64,000 nt of DNA, taken from the NCBI GenBank assembly GCA_964342485.1, contig CAYFFO010000002.1, positions 49,684-113,683 on the forward strand. The letters run 5' to 3'. The DNA is from CAYFFO01 sp964342485. Lineage in GTDB: Bacteria > Chloroflexota > Dehalococcoidia > Lucifugimonadales > CAJWER01. Shown here piece by piece: positions 34,270 through 42,550 of this stretch. The translations under genes and the position numbers were made by a program. The notes under the pieces were generated by a model. It searched no databases. It saw nothing but the letters and a program-made list of their open reading frames with translations, and had not been told where the DNA came from. Every line of letters begins with the position of its first letter. Position 1 is the stretch's first letter.

Positions 34270-35388
34270 ATGAAATTCATTATCCATAAATTAAAACTTA
34301 AAATAATCTCCTTGATTTATCTCATATTTGTCTTGGCAATCCTTTCATGCTCTAAAGAATCAAATTCTCCTATTTTAGAATCGTTTCCACCAAGAGAACT
34401 AACAGTTTTAGTGGGAGCAGGTGAAAAAACCGCAGCTATCAACGCTTTTTTTCCTCAAAGATTGGTAATTAGGGCAGGGGATACGGTTTCATGGAAAATG
34501 AATACCTCAGGAGACCCACATTCTATAATTTTTTCAGACCAACCACGTGTTGACGATGTAATACCGGTTCCCACAGAAAACTCTGGAGACGTACTTAGAG
34601 CCTCTGCGCCAATAGCATCAATGCTAAATCCAAAAGTTCTCTACCCAAGTTCATCTGAAAATGATAAAACACAAGTCTGGAGAGGGAGTGGATTTATTAA
34701 TTCTGGCATAATGTTTCCAAAGGTTCAATTACCTCCAAAATTCCCCTTAATTGAAACCTTCTCTATAAAATTTGATAGGCCTGGATTATATCCATATGTC
34801 TGTGGTATCCACGACTTTCACCAAGGGATAATCAAAGTAGAATCAAGTACTGAAAAAGATGTGCCTGAGCAAACCGAAATCAATAAAATCGCCATGAAGG
34901 AAATAGAGCCTCTCAAAGAAATCACAGACGGTCTTCATTTTCTTCAAACATCTGACAAAATTCTAGACCAGGAGTTTGGACCTAACGACACCAACATATA
35001 TATAGTGGCATCTGGAATGGGGCCACCTAACGCAGAATTAACAGAGTTTTTCCCTGAAAATCTTTCCATCTCAAAAGGAGATACGGTTGTTTGGGTTTCA
35101 TCAAGGTGGCATTCAATCGTTTTTAATCCAGATGGTTCTTTTCCTCCGATGTATACTCCACAAAAAGACAACTCAGGAGAAGTTCAGATGATAATCAATC
35201 CAGTGGTCACTCAGCCAGTACAAGCAGGGAAACCATTTCTTGGATCAGGTGTATATAGTTCTGGACTGATGGGTTATGGACAAAGGCCTGGAGGAGTGGG
35301 ATATTCGCTTACTTTTGAAGTTGAAGGGGTTTTCAAATACATGTGTCCTATACACCCTGGAATGACAGGTAGGATAGAAGTGCGTTAA
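34270..35388 (+). CDS. Double-cupredoxin lipoprotein
   Basis: 372 residues. The N-terminal signal ends at a lipobox, ILSC27, so it is a membrane-anchored lipoprotein outside the cytoplasmic membrane. Two plastocyanin-like domains follow (about 40-195 and 235-372). The second has a full type-1 copper set: H281 in RWHSIVF, then C359-P-I-H362-P-G-M365. The first has H84 (DPHS) and C178-G-I-H181-D-F-H184, so its axial position is His instead of Met. These domains bind copper for electron transfer. No partner oxidase or reductase is adjacent. The ATG start is preceded by AT-rich sequence. Confidence 0.85.
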   Translation: MKFIIHKLKLKIISLIYLIFVLAILSCSKESNSPILESFPPRELTVLVGAGEKTAAINAFFPQRLVIRAGDTVSWKMNTSGDPHSIIFSDQPRVDDVIPVPTENSGDVLRASAPIASMLNPKVLYPSSSENDKTQVWRGSGFINSGIMFPKVQLPPKFPLIETFSIKFDRPGLYPYVCGIHDFHQGIIKVESSTEKDVPEQTEINKIAMKEIEPLKEITDGLHFLQTSDKILDQEFGPNDTNIYIVASGMGPPNAELTEFFPENLSISKGDTVVWVSSRWHSIVFNPDGSFPPMYTPQKDNSGEVQMIINPVVTQPVQAGKPFLGSGVYSSGLMGYGQRPGGVGYSLTFEVEGVFKYMCPIHPGMTGRIEVR

Positions 35389-35433
35389 ACAAAATAAGAA
35401 GTTATTATTATCAAATTGAAATTTATCTAAAAT

Positions 35434-36582
35434 TCATAGACTCAGCTTCCAACCACTTTTTAAAACTTCCGTATCGAAGCTTTTATGGTCAAGAACCAAC
35501 CCAAATCCATTGCAATCAGGCACCTCTAATTTACCCTCCCGAATCGTATACTTATCAGATTCAACACAATGCATTGACATTATGTCCATTTCGACAGTTG
35601 CCAATCTCCCAACTCCAAGCCCAAACTGTGCTATATAAAAACCTGCAAGATAAGACCCAAAGCTGTGTGGTGATATGAGTACATTATTTTGTGTAACCAC
35701 TGTCATATACTTCTTCCATTTGCTCAGTGAGTACCAGAGCATGTCAAATTGAACAACATCGACCGCTCCCATCTTAACAAGTTCTGTAAATTTGTTAACA
35801 CTTTCTGTTGACTCCTCCGAATACTCTCCATCTGCAATCAGTAAATTTAATCCAAGGTCCTTGAGTCTCTGATGTAGTTCGAGATGCTTTCCCAATGATT
35901 CATGAAATGGCTCTTCAATCCAATAGATATCACAATCTTCAGTGGCTAATAAAACCTGTTCTACTTCTTGAAATGTATATCCATTGTTTGCGTCTATTGC
36001 AATCATAGATTCAGGACCGATCAAATCTCGAACGGACTGTATTACTTCAATATCCCGCTTTATACCAGGATATCCCTTCATCCATTTAAAACTTCTTCCC
36101 ACCTTAATTTTAAAATCTCTGAATCCGTGATTAGAACCCATCCTTACAGCATTTAGAATAGGACCTACTCCTTCATCACGGCCAGTTTTGATGTCTATCT
36201 CATCTATATATATCGATCCGTCATAAATAGGAATGGTTGCATCGCCAGAATTCCCTAGAAGTTCGTGAACAGAAGAGGAAAGCAATCTCCCTACTAAATC
36301 CCAAATAGGAAAATCAAAGTCCAAATAGGACTGATTGGTACCTACATCTAAATCAAATAGTTCTGAAACCTTTTTTCCTAAAAGAGATTTCGCCGCCGTT
36401 TTTGTGCCTTTAGACCACCCCCAACCTGTTACACCTGAATCGGTATGAATACGAATAACAGGCTCATAAATATACTGTCCGTGTGTGTCTTTTTGAGAAT
36501 TTTTTCCAATGATTCTAGGCCTTGTACCAACAAGCAGTGCATGGTCAACAGCCGTGACTGTAACATCTAGGTCAATACTCAA
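35434..36582 (-). CDS. Enolase-superfamily enzyme (mandelate racemase/muconate-lactonizing type)
   Basis: 382 residues from TTG 36582. The N-terminal capping domain precedes a TIM-barrel with K158-x-K160 (KIKVGRSF), D197 (IDANNG), E223-E224 (WIEEPF) and E253 (ADGE), the acid/base lysines and metal ligands of the superfamily. A histidine lies in LISPHSFGS. The enzyme abstracts a proton next to a carboxylate; the substrate is unknown but sugar or aromatic acids are typical. It lies one base after the B12-binding subunit of a methylmalonyl-CoA branch, and SAR202 genomes are known for expanded copies of this superfamily. Confidence 0.85.
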   Translation of the reverse strand: MSIDLDVTVTAVDHALLVGTRPRIIGKNSQKDTHGQYIYEPVIRIHTDSGVTGWGWSKGTKTAAKSLLGKKVSELFDLDVGTNQSYLDFDFPIWDLVGRLLSSSVHELLGNSGDATIPIYDGSIYIDEIDIKTGRDEGVGPILNAVRMGSNHGFRDFKIKVGRSFKWMKGYPGIKRDIEVIQSVRDLIGPESMIAIDANNGYTFQEVEQVLLATEDCDIYWIEEPFHESLGKHLELHQRLKDLGLNLLIADGEYSEESTESVNKFTELVKMGAVDVVQFDMLWYSLSKWKKYMTVVTQNNVLISPHSFGSYLAGFYIAQFGLGVGRLATVEMDIMSMHCVESDKYTIREGKLEVPDCNGFGLVLDHKSFDTEVLKSGWKLSL

Positions 36583-36583
36583 A

Positions 36584-37024
36584 TTAATTCAAACGATCCT
36601 TTGGTTTCTGTTTTTGTCGCTTGTCTCGTTCAGCAACAGCTCTATCAATAAACTCAGCGATTTCTACAGTCGAGGTACCCGGTCCAAATATACCAACAAC
36701 GCCCATCTTTTCTAATGATTTTCGATCTGAATCAGGGATAATCCCACCAGTCACTACTATAGCGTTACTCATACCTCTTTCATGTAACCCTTCGATTATC
36801 CTAGGAAAAAGTTCCATGTGTGCTCCAGAAAGAATACTTAATCCAACTACGTCCACTGCCTCTTCCAATGCAATAGCTACAATATCTTCGGGTGTTTGTC
36901 GGATTCCTGTATAGATCACTTCCATTCCAGCTTCCATAAGCGCTCTTACAATTATCTTTGCGCCTCTATCATGTCCATCGAGTCCAGGCTTAGCTATCAA
37001 TACTTTTATTGTGCGATTATTCAT
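36584..37024 (-). CDS. Cobalamin-binding (methylmalonyl-CoA mutase small/C-terminal domain) protein
   Basis: 146 residues. The B12-binding signature D16-G-H18-x2-G21 (GLDGHDRGAK) has the histidine that coordinates cobalt. The rest, VVGLSILSGAHMELFPRI and a GGIIPDSD loop, matches the separate C-terminal subunit of methylmalonyl-CoA mutase. It rearranges methylmalonyl-CoA to succinyl-CoA only with the large subunit, which is not in the window. It is sandwiched between an epimerase gene (3 bp away) and an enolase-superfamily gene (1 bp). Confidence 0.9.
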   Translation of the reverse strand: MNNRTIKVLIAKPGLDGHDRGAKIIVRALMEAGMEVIYTGIRQTPEDIVAIALEEAVDVVGLSILSGAHMELFPRIIEGLHERGMSNAIVVTGGIIPDSDRKSLEKMGVVGIFGPGTSTVEIAEFIDRAVAERDKRQKQKPKDRLN

Positions 37025-37027
37025 GTA

Positions 37028-37471
37028 CTAAGCTTCTTTTTTATCTGTGGTATTTTCATCAACAAGTTCTATCAAAGTATTCCCCGTGGATTGAGGGTGC
37101 AAGAAAGCTATCATTCCTGACAAACCTTCCCTTGGACAATTATCAATTAAACGTATATCTGATTCCGCAAGTTTATCTAGCGTGGACTGAAGATTAGCTA
37201 CTTCAAAACAAATATGGTGAAGACCTTCTCCTCTTTTCTCAATGAAACGAGAAACACTCCCCTGATTATTAATAGGCTGGATTATCTCTAACTGAGAGTT
37301 CCCAACCTTAATAAGAGTAGCTCGCACACCCTGGTCTTCTATATTTTCAATATCAGATGCAGCGATACCAAAAGTGTCCTGATAAAAAGTTATAGTTTTT
37401 TCTATATCTGTTACCGCAATGGCTACATGATTAATGTTCAAAGCCAGACAAACTGAATTATTTTCCATCAT
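37028..37471 (-). CDS. mce: Methylmalonyl-CoA epimerase
   Basis: 147 residues with vicinal-oxygen-chelate halves: LNINHVAIAVTDIEKTITFY with a metal histidine, QLEIIQPIN, GLHHICFEVANL and LIELVDENT. It interconverts the S and R forms of methylmalonyl-CoA in propionate or branched-chain catabolism. It shares one base with the acyl-CoA dehydrogenase stop and precedes the B12-binding subunit by three bases, so the order in the operon is dehydrogenase-epimerase-mutase subunit. Confidence 0.93.
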   Translation of the reverse strand: MMENNSVCLALNINHVAIAVTDIEKTITFYQDTFGIAASDIENIEDQGVRATLIKVGNSQLEIIQPINNQGSVSRFIEKRGEGLHHICFEVANLQSTLDKLAESDIRLIDNCPREGLSGMIAFLHPQSTGNTLIELVDENTTDKKEA

Positions 37472-38607
37472 TACAGCTCCAATAAATTCCTAGCGATAAT
37501 CGTTCGTTGTATTTCTGATGTGCCTTCATATATTTCAGTCAATTTTGCATCTCTGTAAAGCCGTTCTGCAATTGTTGGCGCAAAATATCCGGTTCCTCCA
37601 TGTATTTGTACAGCCTTATCGGCCGCTTCAACAGCAACTCGAGATGCAAACAATTTTGCCATAGAAGCTTCAGCAATAAATGGCATATCATTATCGTAAA
37701 GCGTTGCTGCATGCATTACTAGACCTCTAGCAGCCAAAATATTCGTAGCCATTTCAGCCAAAATCCACTGAATCCCTTGAAATTCGACTAATTTATTGCT
37801 GAATAATTCCCGTTGACGAGCATATTCATAACAAGAATTATAGGCTGCCTGTGCTAATCCTACACACTGAGATGCTATTGCTATTCTACTAGAATTCAAA
37901 ACGTTCATGGTTTGCCGAAAGCCTTCTCCTTCTAGGCCAACCAAGTTCGTTTTTGGCACCCTGCAATCTTCAAAAATTAACTCCGCCGTTGAAGTAGCAC
38001 GCATTCCCATTTTCCCATGCTGTGGATTGATTTTGAACCCTTCTATTCCTCTTTCAACAATCAGCGCATCAACTGCACGAGATCCTTGGCTTCTATCATG
38101 AGTACCGAGGATAATGAATAAATCTGCTTCTGCCGCATTTGTGGTAAACAATTTAGTTCCATTGATTACATAATTATCACCATCAGTGCTTATGTTCGTT
38201 CTCAAAGCCGCAGCATCACTACCCGAAAGTGGCTCTGTTAAAGCGAATGCTCCTATTTTTTCTGCTTTAGCAAGTGGCGGCATCCATTTACTTTTCTGTT
38301 GCTTATTTCCAAATCGTGAAATGAAATGAGCACATAGTCCTAAGTGAGCTACATAAATCACACTGGTAGAACCACACCCTCTGGCAATTTCTTCAACAAC
38401 TATCGCCAATTGCCTTATAGTGCCACCATTTCCATTAAAGTCCTCGTCAATTGTTAGGCCAAATAAGCCAAGGCTAGCCAAATCTCGAATGTTCTCCCAG
38501 GGAAATTGGCAATTCTCGTCATATTCAGCTGCCCGAGACATTAATACCTGGTCTGCAAATTCTCTAACAGTAGATTGGAGTAAGCGTTCTTCTTCCGACA
38601 ATAACAT
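37471..38607 (-). CDS. Acyl-CoA dehydrogenase
   Basis: 378 residues, a normal ACAD. The FAD contacts AFALTEPLSGSDAAALRT, the RNNISTD-like strand and the C-terminal QIHGGTGYFAPTIAERLYRDAKLTEIYEGTSEIQRTIIA block are clear; the catalytic glutamate is within the IYEGTSEIQ segment as in short-chain enzymes. It oxidises acyl-CoA to enoyl-CoA, passing electrons to ETF. The ATG is at 38607, just left of the 100-N gap; a copy of the first 15 codons is repeated right of the gap (see assembly finding). First gene of a tight catabolic operon. Confidence 0.93.
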   Translation of the reverse strand: MLLSEEERLLQSTVREFADQVLMSRAAEYDENCQFPWENIRDLASLGLFGLTIDEDFNGNGGTIRQLAIVVEEIARGCGSTSVIYVAHLGLCAHFISRFGNKQQKSKWMPPLAKAEKIGAFALTEPLSGSDAAALRTNISTDGDNYVINGTKLFTTNAAEADLFIILGTHDRSQGSRAVDALIVERGIEGFKINPQHGKMGMRATSTAELIFEDCRVPKTNLVGLEGEGFRQTMNVLNSSRIAIASQCVGLAQAAYNSCYEYARQRELFSNKLVEFQGIQWILAEMATNILAARGLVMHAATLYDNDMPFIAEASMAKLFASRVAVEAADKAVQIHGGTGYFAPTIAERLYRDAKLTEIYEGTSEIQRTIIARNLLEL

Positions 38608-38772
38608 AATAATATCTNNNNNNNNNNNNNNNNNNNNNNNNNNNNNNNNNNNNNNNNNNNNNNNNNNNNNNNNNNNNNNNNNNNNNNNNNNNNNNNNNNN
38701 NNNNNNNNNNNNNNNNNTCTAACAGTAGATTGGAGTAAGCGTTCTTCTTCCGACAATAACATAATAATATCT
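38563..38772. other. Assembly gap (100 N) flanked by identical 55-bp sequences
   Basis: Bases 38563-38617 and 38718-38772 are the same 55-bp string, and 38618-38717 are N. The duplicated stretch includes the first 15 codons of the acyl-CoA dehydrogenase. The other gap in the window has exactly the same geometry, so both appear to be scaffolder joins of contigs that overlap by one k-mer rather than real missing sequence. Confidence 0.9.
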
Positions 38773-39093
38773 GCCTTTGATCTAATTTACCTAAATGATG
38801 ACTAAACTTCGGAAAAGTGTCATGAAAATAGGTAATCTATCCCTGACACTAACATTTTCTATTTTTTGTTGTAACAGTTTATCTTAAATCAAATAGCTTC
38901 AATATAAAAATTCGATTCTATATTGAAGCTATGCTGTTGCAAGATTAGAGACCTTTTTCTTAATATTAAATTAACACTATTTTATATGTATAATTAGAAC
39001 CAATCTATAGCAATTACGTTTCAACCCCATTATTTTAAAATAGGGATTTACCAATGCTGTAGAATTGATATCAATAAGAAAAGGGTGTAAGAC
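38773..39093. other. ruvB upstream region with a 14-bp inverted repeat
   Basis: About 320 bases of AT-rich sequence between the duplicated ACAD start and ruvB. It contains one perfect inverted repeat, 38893-38906 (ATAGCTTCAATATA) and 38919-38932, with a 12-base loop. This may be a terminator or an operator. I see no coding frame and could not place a confident promoter. Confidence 0.5.
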
Positions 39094-40122
39094 TTGGGTA
39101 CAGAAAGAATAGTATCCGGGATAGAACAACCAGAAGATCTAACTTCTGACGATAACCTTCGACCAAGTAAGTTATCTGATTATATTGGTCAAGATCGTCT
39201 TAAAACCAATCTCAATATCGCAATAGTTGCATCTAAACAACGTGGAGAAGCACTAGATCACGTCCTTCTACATGGACCTCCGGGACTTGGGAAAACAACC
39301 CTCGCAAACATTATTGCAAATGAACTAGACACAAAAATAAAAACCACCTCAGGCCCCGCAATTGAAAGACCTGCTGATATGGTTGCGATACTTACAAGGC
39401 TACAGGAAGGAGACATATTATTTATAGACGAAATCCATAGATTAAACAGAATAGTCGAAGAAGTTTTATACGGAGCTATGGAAGATTTTGTCGTTTCGTG
39501 GGTAATAGAAAAAGGACTAAAAGCAAGAAGCATGAACCTTACAATACAACCTTTTACATTAATCGGTGCTACTACACGATTTGGGATGGTAAGCTCACCA
39601 TTACGTGATAGATTTGGATCCGTATTTAGATTAGATTTTTATGAAAATGATGCGATGGCAACAATTGTAGAGCGGTCTGCAAGGATATTGTCTATTGAGT
39701 CTCACAAAGAAGGATTATTATCCATAGCACATAGGTCGAGAGGCACTCCTCGAATAGCAAACCGCCTTCTTAGAAGAGTAAGAGATTTCGCACAAGTAGT
39801 TGGAGACAACATAATAACCCCGGAAATTACTATTAAGGCGCTCGATCAACTAGAAGTCGATGAAATTGGCTTAGATGACTCAGACCGATTGGTTTTAAAC
39901 ACTATTATCGACAAGTTTAATGGTGGACCAGTTGGAATAGAAACCGTCGCAGCTGCGATATCGGAAGAAGCCGATACTATCATGGATGTATATGAACCAT
40001 TTTTGCTACAAAAAGGATTTCTCGATCGTACAAGAAGGGGCCGTGTGGCCACTCCCCGTGCCTACGAACATCTTGGATTAATGTATCCGGAAAATACACA
40101 ATCAAATTTGTTCACTGATTAA
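39094..40122 (+). CDS. ruvB: Holliday junction branch migration ATPase RuvB
   Basis: 342 residues from TTG 39094. The AAA+ core has Walker A GPPGLGKTT near 60-68, Walker B FIDEIHRLN, the ATTRFGMVSSPLRDRFG sensor/arginine finger region and the C-terminal winged helix (GLDDSDRLVLNTIID to RVATPRAYEHLG). It drives branch migration with RuvA. RuvA and RuvC are not in the window. The gene is flanked by the duplicated assembly region upstream and a convergent DUF1801 gene downstream. Confidence 0.96.
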   Translation: MGTERIVSGIEQPEDLTSDDNLRPSKLSDYIGQDRLKTNLNIAIVASKQRGEALDHVLLHGPPGLGKTTLANIIANELDTKIKTTSGPAIERPADMVAILTRLQEGDILFIDEIHRLNRIVEEVLYGAMEDFVVSWVIEKGLKARSMNLTIQPFTLIGATTRFGMVSSPLRDRFGSVFRLDFYENDAMATIVERSARILSIESHKEGLLSIAHRSRGTPRIANRLLRRVRDFAQVVGDNIITPEITIKALDQLEVDEIGLDDSDRLVLNTIIDKFNGGPVGIETVAAAISEEADTIMDVYEPFLLQKGFLDRTRRGRVATPRAYEHLGLMYPENTQSNLFTD

Positions 40123-40163
40123 ATTCATAAATATTTCGTACATGACCAATAGCTCTCCAATGA

Positions 40164-40550
40164 TTAGACGAAATCATTTTGTAAACCTTTATCAATAAGA
40201 ACCGCCTGATTAATCCAAGATATCAATTGGCAATCATCGAGATCTTTCAGCGATCGTAATTTAAGTATCCTAAGCCTTTTATTTCCGGGTTTCTCAACCA
40301 ATTTTCTAGTATCTGTAAGCATTTTACCATTGAAAAATCCTACTTCAACATAAGTACCTGTAGCTGACATATACATAATTTCAGATTTCTTTACATAAAC
40401 AGGATTGCTCCATTTAATCCGCTCATTAACCATTTTTACAGCATGGAAAATGATCTCTCTGATCGCAGAGCAAATTTCCCTTATGTGAGGGTCATGTTCA
40501 GAAATCCACGAGTCTACATTCTTATCACGCCCGTTCCTTTTATTCAACAA
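40164..40550 (-). CDS. DUF1801-domain protein
   Basis: 128 residues. The domain features include VNERIKWSNPVYVKKSEIMYMSA, VEVGFFNG and LRILKLRSLKDLD, matching the DUF1801 (YdhG-like) family, small cytosolic proteins once proposed as iron chaperones but without firm function. ATG at 40550, 11 bases after the NHL-repeat gene; likely the last gene of the four-gene cluster with two NHL proteins and an HpcH/HpaI aldolase. It is convergent with ruvB. Confidence 0.8.
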   Translation of the reverse strand: MLNKRNGRDKNVDSWISEHDPHIREICSAIREIIFHAVKMVNERIKWSNPVYVKKSEIMYMSATGTYVEVGFFNGKMLTDTRKLVEKPGNKRLRILKLRSLKDLDDCQLISWINQAVLIDKGLQNDFV

Positions 40551-40561
40551 AATCCCATATT

Positions 40562-41536
40562 TTATAATCTTCGAGTCAATTTTTGTAAAGACCTAATCTC
40601 TCTAGAAGGGTATTGCCTGATGCCATACGCACTCCATGAAACTTCGGCAAGAAAAATATCTCCAATTGAATTTACCGATATCCCATGTGGAGCTACAAAT
40701 TGTCCGGCTGACTCTCCAATAGGTTGATCGCCTAAACGCGAAACAACTCCACCATTTTGATTAAGTATTGTGATACGAGGACCTAAACGATTGCCCGTCC
40801 AATTTCCCATCCCGCTTTCATTTTGTGGAATACCAGCGTAAAATTCTCCGACATAGACTAGTCCATTATCAGATTGGTCGATCCAAATACATGAAGTCAT
40901 TGCCATGTTTACCCATTGAGTTTGAAATTCACCGGTAGAACTAAAGACCTGTACCCTATGGTTTTCTCGATCAGCGACATATACCCTGCCATTACTATCT
41001 ATCGCTATATTATGAACCGTATTAAACTCCCCGGGATCAGTTCCAGATTGTCCCCAAGACAATACCCGGTCTCCATCAGGAGTATATTTATGTACACGAG
41101 CATTACTATATCCATCTGATACAAAAAATTCCCCGGTTTGCTGGTTAACTCCTACGTGTGTTGGCCCATTAAATGGTTCCCCGCTAAGCCTTCCACTAGA
41201 TTTACCAGGTTCTCCTAAAGTCATCAATAATTTACCCTGTCTATCAAATTTTCTGACAGTATGATCACCAGCATCAATGCAATAAATACTATCGTCAGGA
41301 CCCAGGGCAATACCATGCGGTAGAGTGAATATCCGTTCACCCCAATGGTTAATGATTTTTCCTGTATTGTCTAAAACAATTACAGGATGCTCAGATCGGC
41401 TGAAAACATAAACTCGATCTTTTTCATCAACGCAAACACCAGCCGTCTCTTTATAAGACCAACCCTGTGGAAGATTACCATAATCAGATTCTGAGGTATC
41501 GTAGCAAAATGATGTGTCTGACCCTGTTAAAATCAC
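40562..41536 (-). CDS. NHL-repeat beta-propeller protein (copy B)
   Basis: 324 residues with several NHL blades, for example VGVNQQTGEFFVSDGYSNARVHKY, IDSNGRVYVADRENHRVQVF and APHGISVNSIGDIFLAEVSW, each of the D-G-x-x-Y-V-A-D/E-x-x-N-x-R-V pattern. It resembles peptidylglycine alpha-amidating-lyase-like or six-bladed propeller proteins. No signal peptide is visible, so it seems cytosolic. Together with the gene just upstream (41541-42500) it forms a tandem paralog pair with nearly superimposable blade sequences. Confidence 0.82.
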   Translation of the reverse strand: MILTGSDTSFCYDTSESDYGNLPQGWSYKETAGVCVDEKDRVYVFSRSEHPVIVLDNTGKIINHWGERIFTLPHGIALGPDDSIYCIDAGDHTVRKFDRQGKLLMTLGEPGKSSGRLSGEPFNGPTHVGVNQQTGEFFVSDGYSNARVHKYTPDGDRVLSWGQSGTDPGEFNTVHNIAIDSNGRVYVADRENHRVQVFSSTGEFQTQWVNMAMTSCIWIDQSDNGLVYVGEFYAGIPQNESGMGNWTGNRLGPRITILNQNGGVVSRLGDQPIGESAGQFVAPHGISVNSIGDIFLAEVSWSAYGIRQYPSREIRSLQKLTRRL

Positions 41537-41540
41537 TTGT

Positions 41541-42500
41541 TTAAGGCCTACATACCTTCACTAATTTTTGTAACGACCGGAATTTTTTTCCGGGCATAAT
41601 TTGACCAAATTCTGCCCAAGACACTTCGGCCACATAAATATCACCTTTTGAATCAACCGCAATCCCGTGAGGAGCATAGAATCGTCCCGGAGCATCACCA
41701 TAAGTCTCATGACCCAGCCTTGCTAAAACATTCCCTTTAACATCAAATATTGTCACCCTAGGACCAAGATCTTTGCCTTGGCTATTTGACACAAGTCCAG
41801 CAAAGTATTCTCCTACATATATAGTGGTTTCCGAATCAGTAAAATGCGTGCCAACGCAGGCGGCCCTAGAAAGATTGGCCCACTGTGTTTGATAATTACC
41901 ATCAATATCAAACACCTGTATTCGTCTATTATCTCTATCAGCAACATATACCCAACCATCTCGGTCAATAGTTAAGTTGTGAACTATGTTAAAGTGACCT
42001 TCAAATGTTCCTGATTCACCCCAAGACGTGATCAGTTTTCCATCCGGAGAATACCTATGAATCCTGGCATTACTATATCCATCCGATACCAATATTTCCC
42101 CATTTTTTGGGTCTATCGCTACATGAGTTGGAGCTGAAAAAGGATAACCACTCATTGGCTTGGATTGGCGGCCCTTAGAGCCAATAGTCATCAGTTTCCT
42201 ACCGTGAGAGTCAAATTTCTGTACAGTATGGTTCCCTGAATCTACACAATAAATTAAATCATCCGGACCTACCGCAACCCCGTGAGGCATTTTAAATACA
42301 TCCTCACCCCAAGACCTCAAAAAACGACCGTCTCGATCATATACTATTATCGGATGGCCTCCCCTATTGAATACATAAACATTATCCTTGGAATCAACTG
42401 CAACAGCCGTTGCATCTTTATACTCCCATCCCTCGGGAAGTTCCCCCCAATCTTCTCCAGAAACTTCATACTTAAATTTTCCCTCCCCAATCAAAACCAT
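41541..42500 (-). CDS. NHL-repeat beta-propeller protein (copy A)
   Basis: 319 residues, with the blade series YCVDSGNHTVQKFDSHGRK, ILVSDGYSNARIHRYSPDG, VYVADRDNRRIQVFDIDG and DSKGDIYVAEVSWAEFG. Both start with the same G-E-LPEGW-YKDATAVAVD-like strand as its tandem copy, showing a recent duplication. NHL proteins act as binding scaffolds or as lyases (the amidating lyase family). It lies 50 bp after the HpcH/HpaI aldolase, and copy B follows four bases later. Confidence 0.82.
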   Translation of the reverse strand: MVLIGEGKFKYEVSGEDWGELPEGWEYKDATAVAVDSKDNVYVFNRGGHPIIVYDRDGRFLRSWGEDVFKMPHGVAVGPDDLIYCVDSGNHTVQKFDSHGRKLMTIGSKGRQSKPMSGYPFSAPTHVAIDPKNGEILVSDGYSNARIHRYSPDGKLITSWGESGTFEGHFNIVHNLTIDRDGWVYVADRDNRRIQVFDIDGNYQTQWANLSRAACVGTHFTDSETTIYVGEYFAGLVSNSQGKDLGPRVTIFDVKGNVLARLGHETYGDAPGRFYAPHGIAVDSKGDIYVAEVSWAEFGQIMPGKKFRSLQKLVKVCRP

Positions 42501-42550
42501 AGTAAATTACCCCTCCAGTAAGTATTCCAAAAACAGGAAATCATATATTA

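Noticed and set aside
38718..38762. A second copy of the acyl-CoA dehydrogenase start
   Set aside because: It is the duplicated 55-bp flank of the assembly gap, not a gene fragment.
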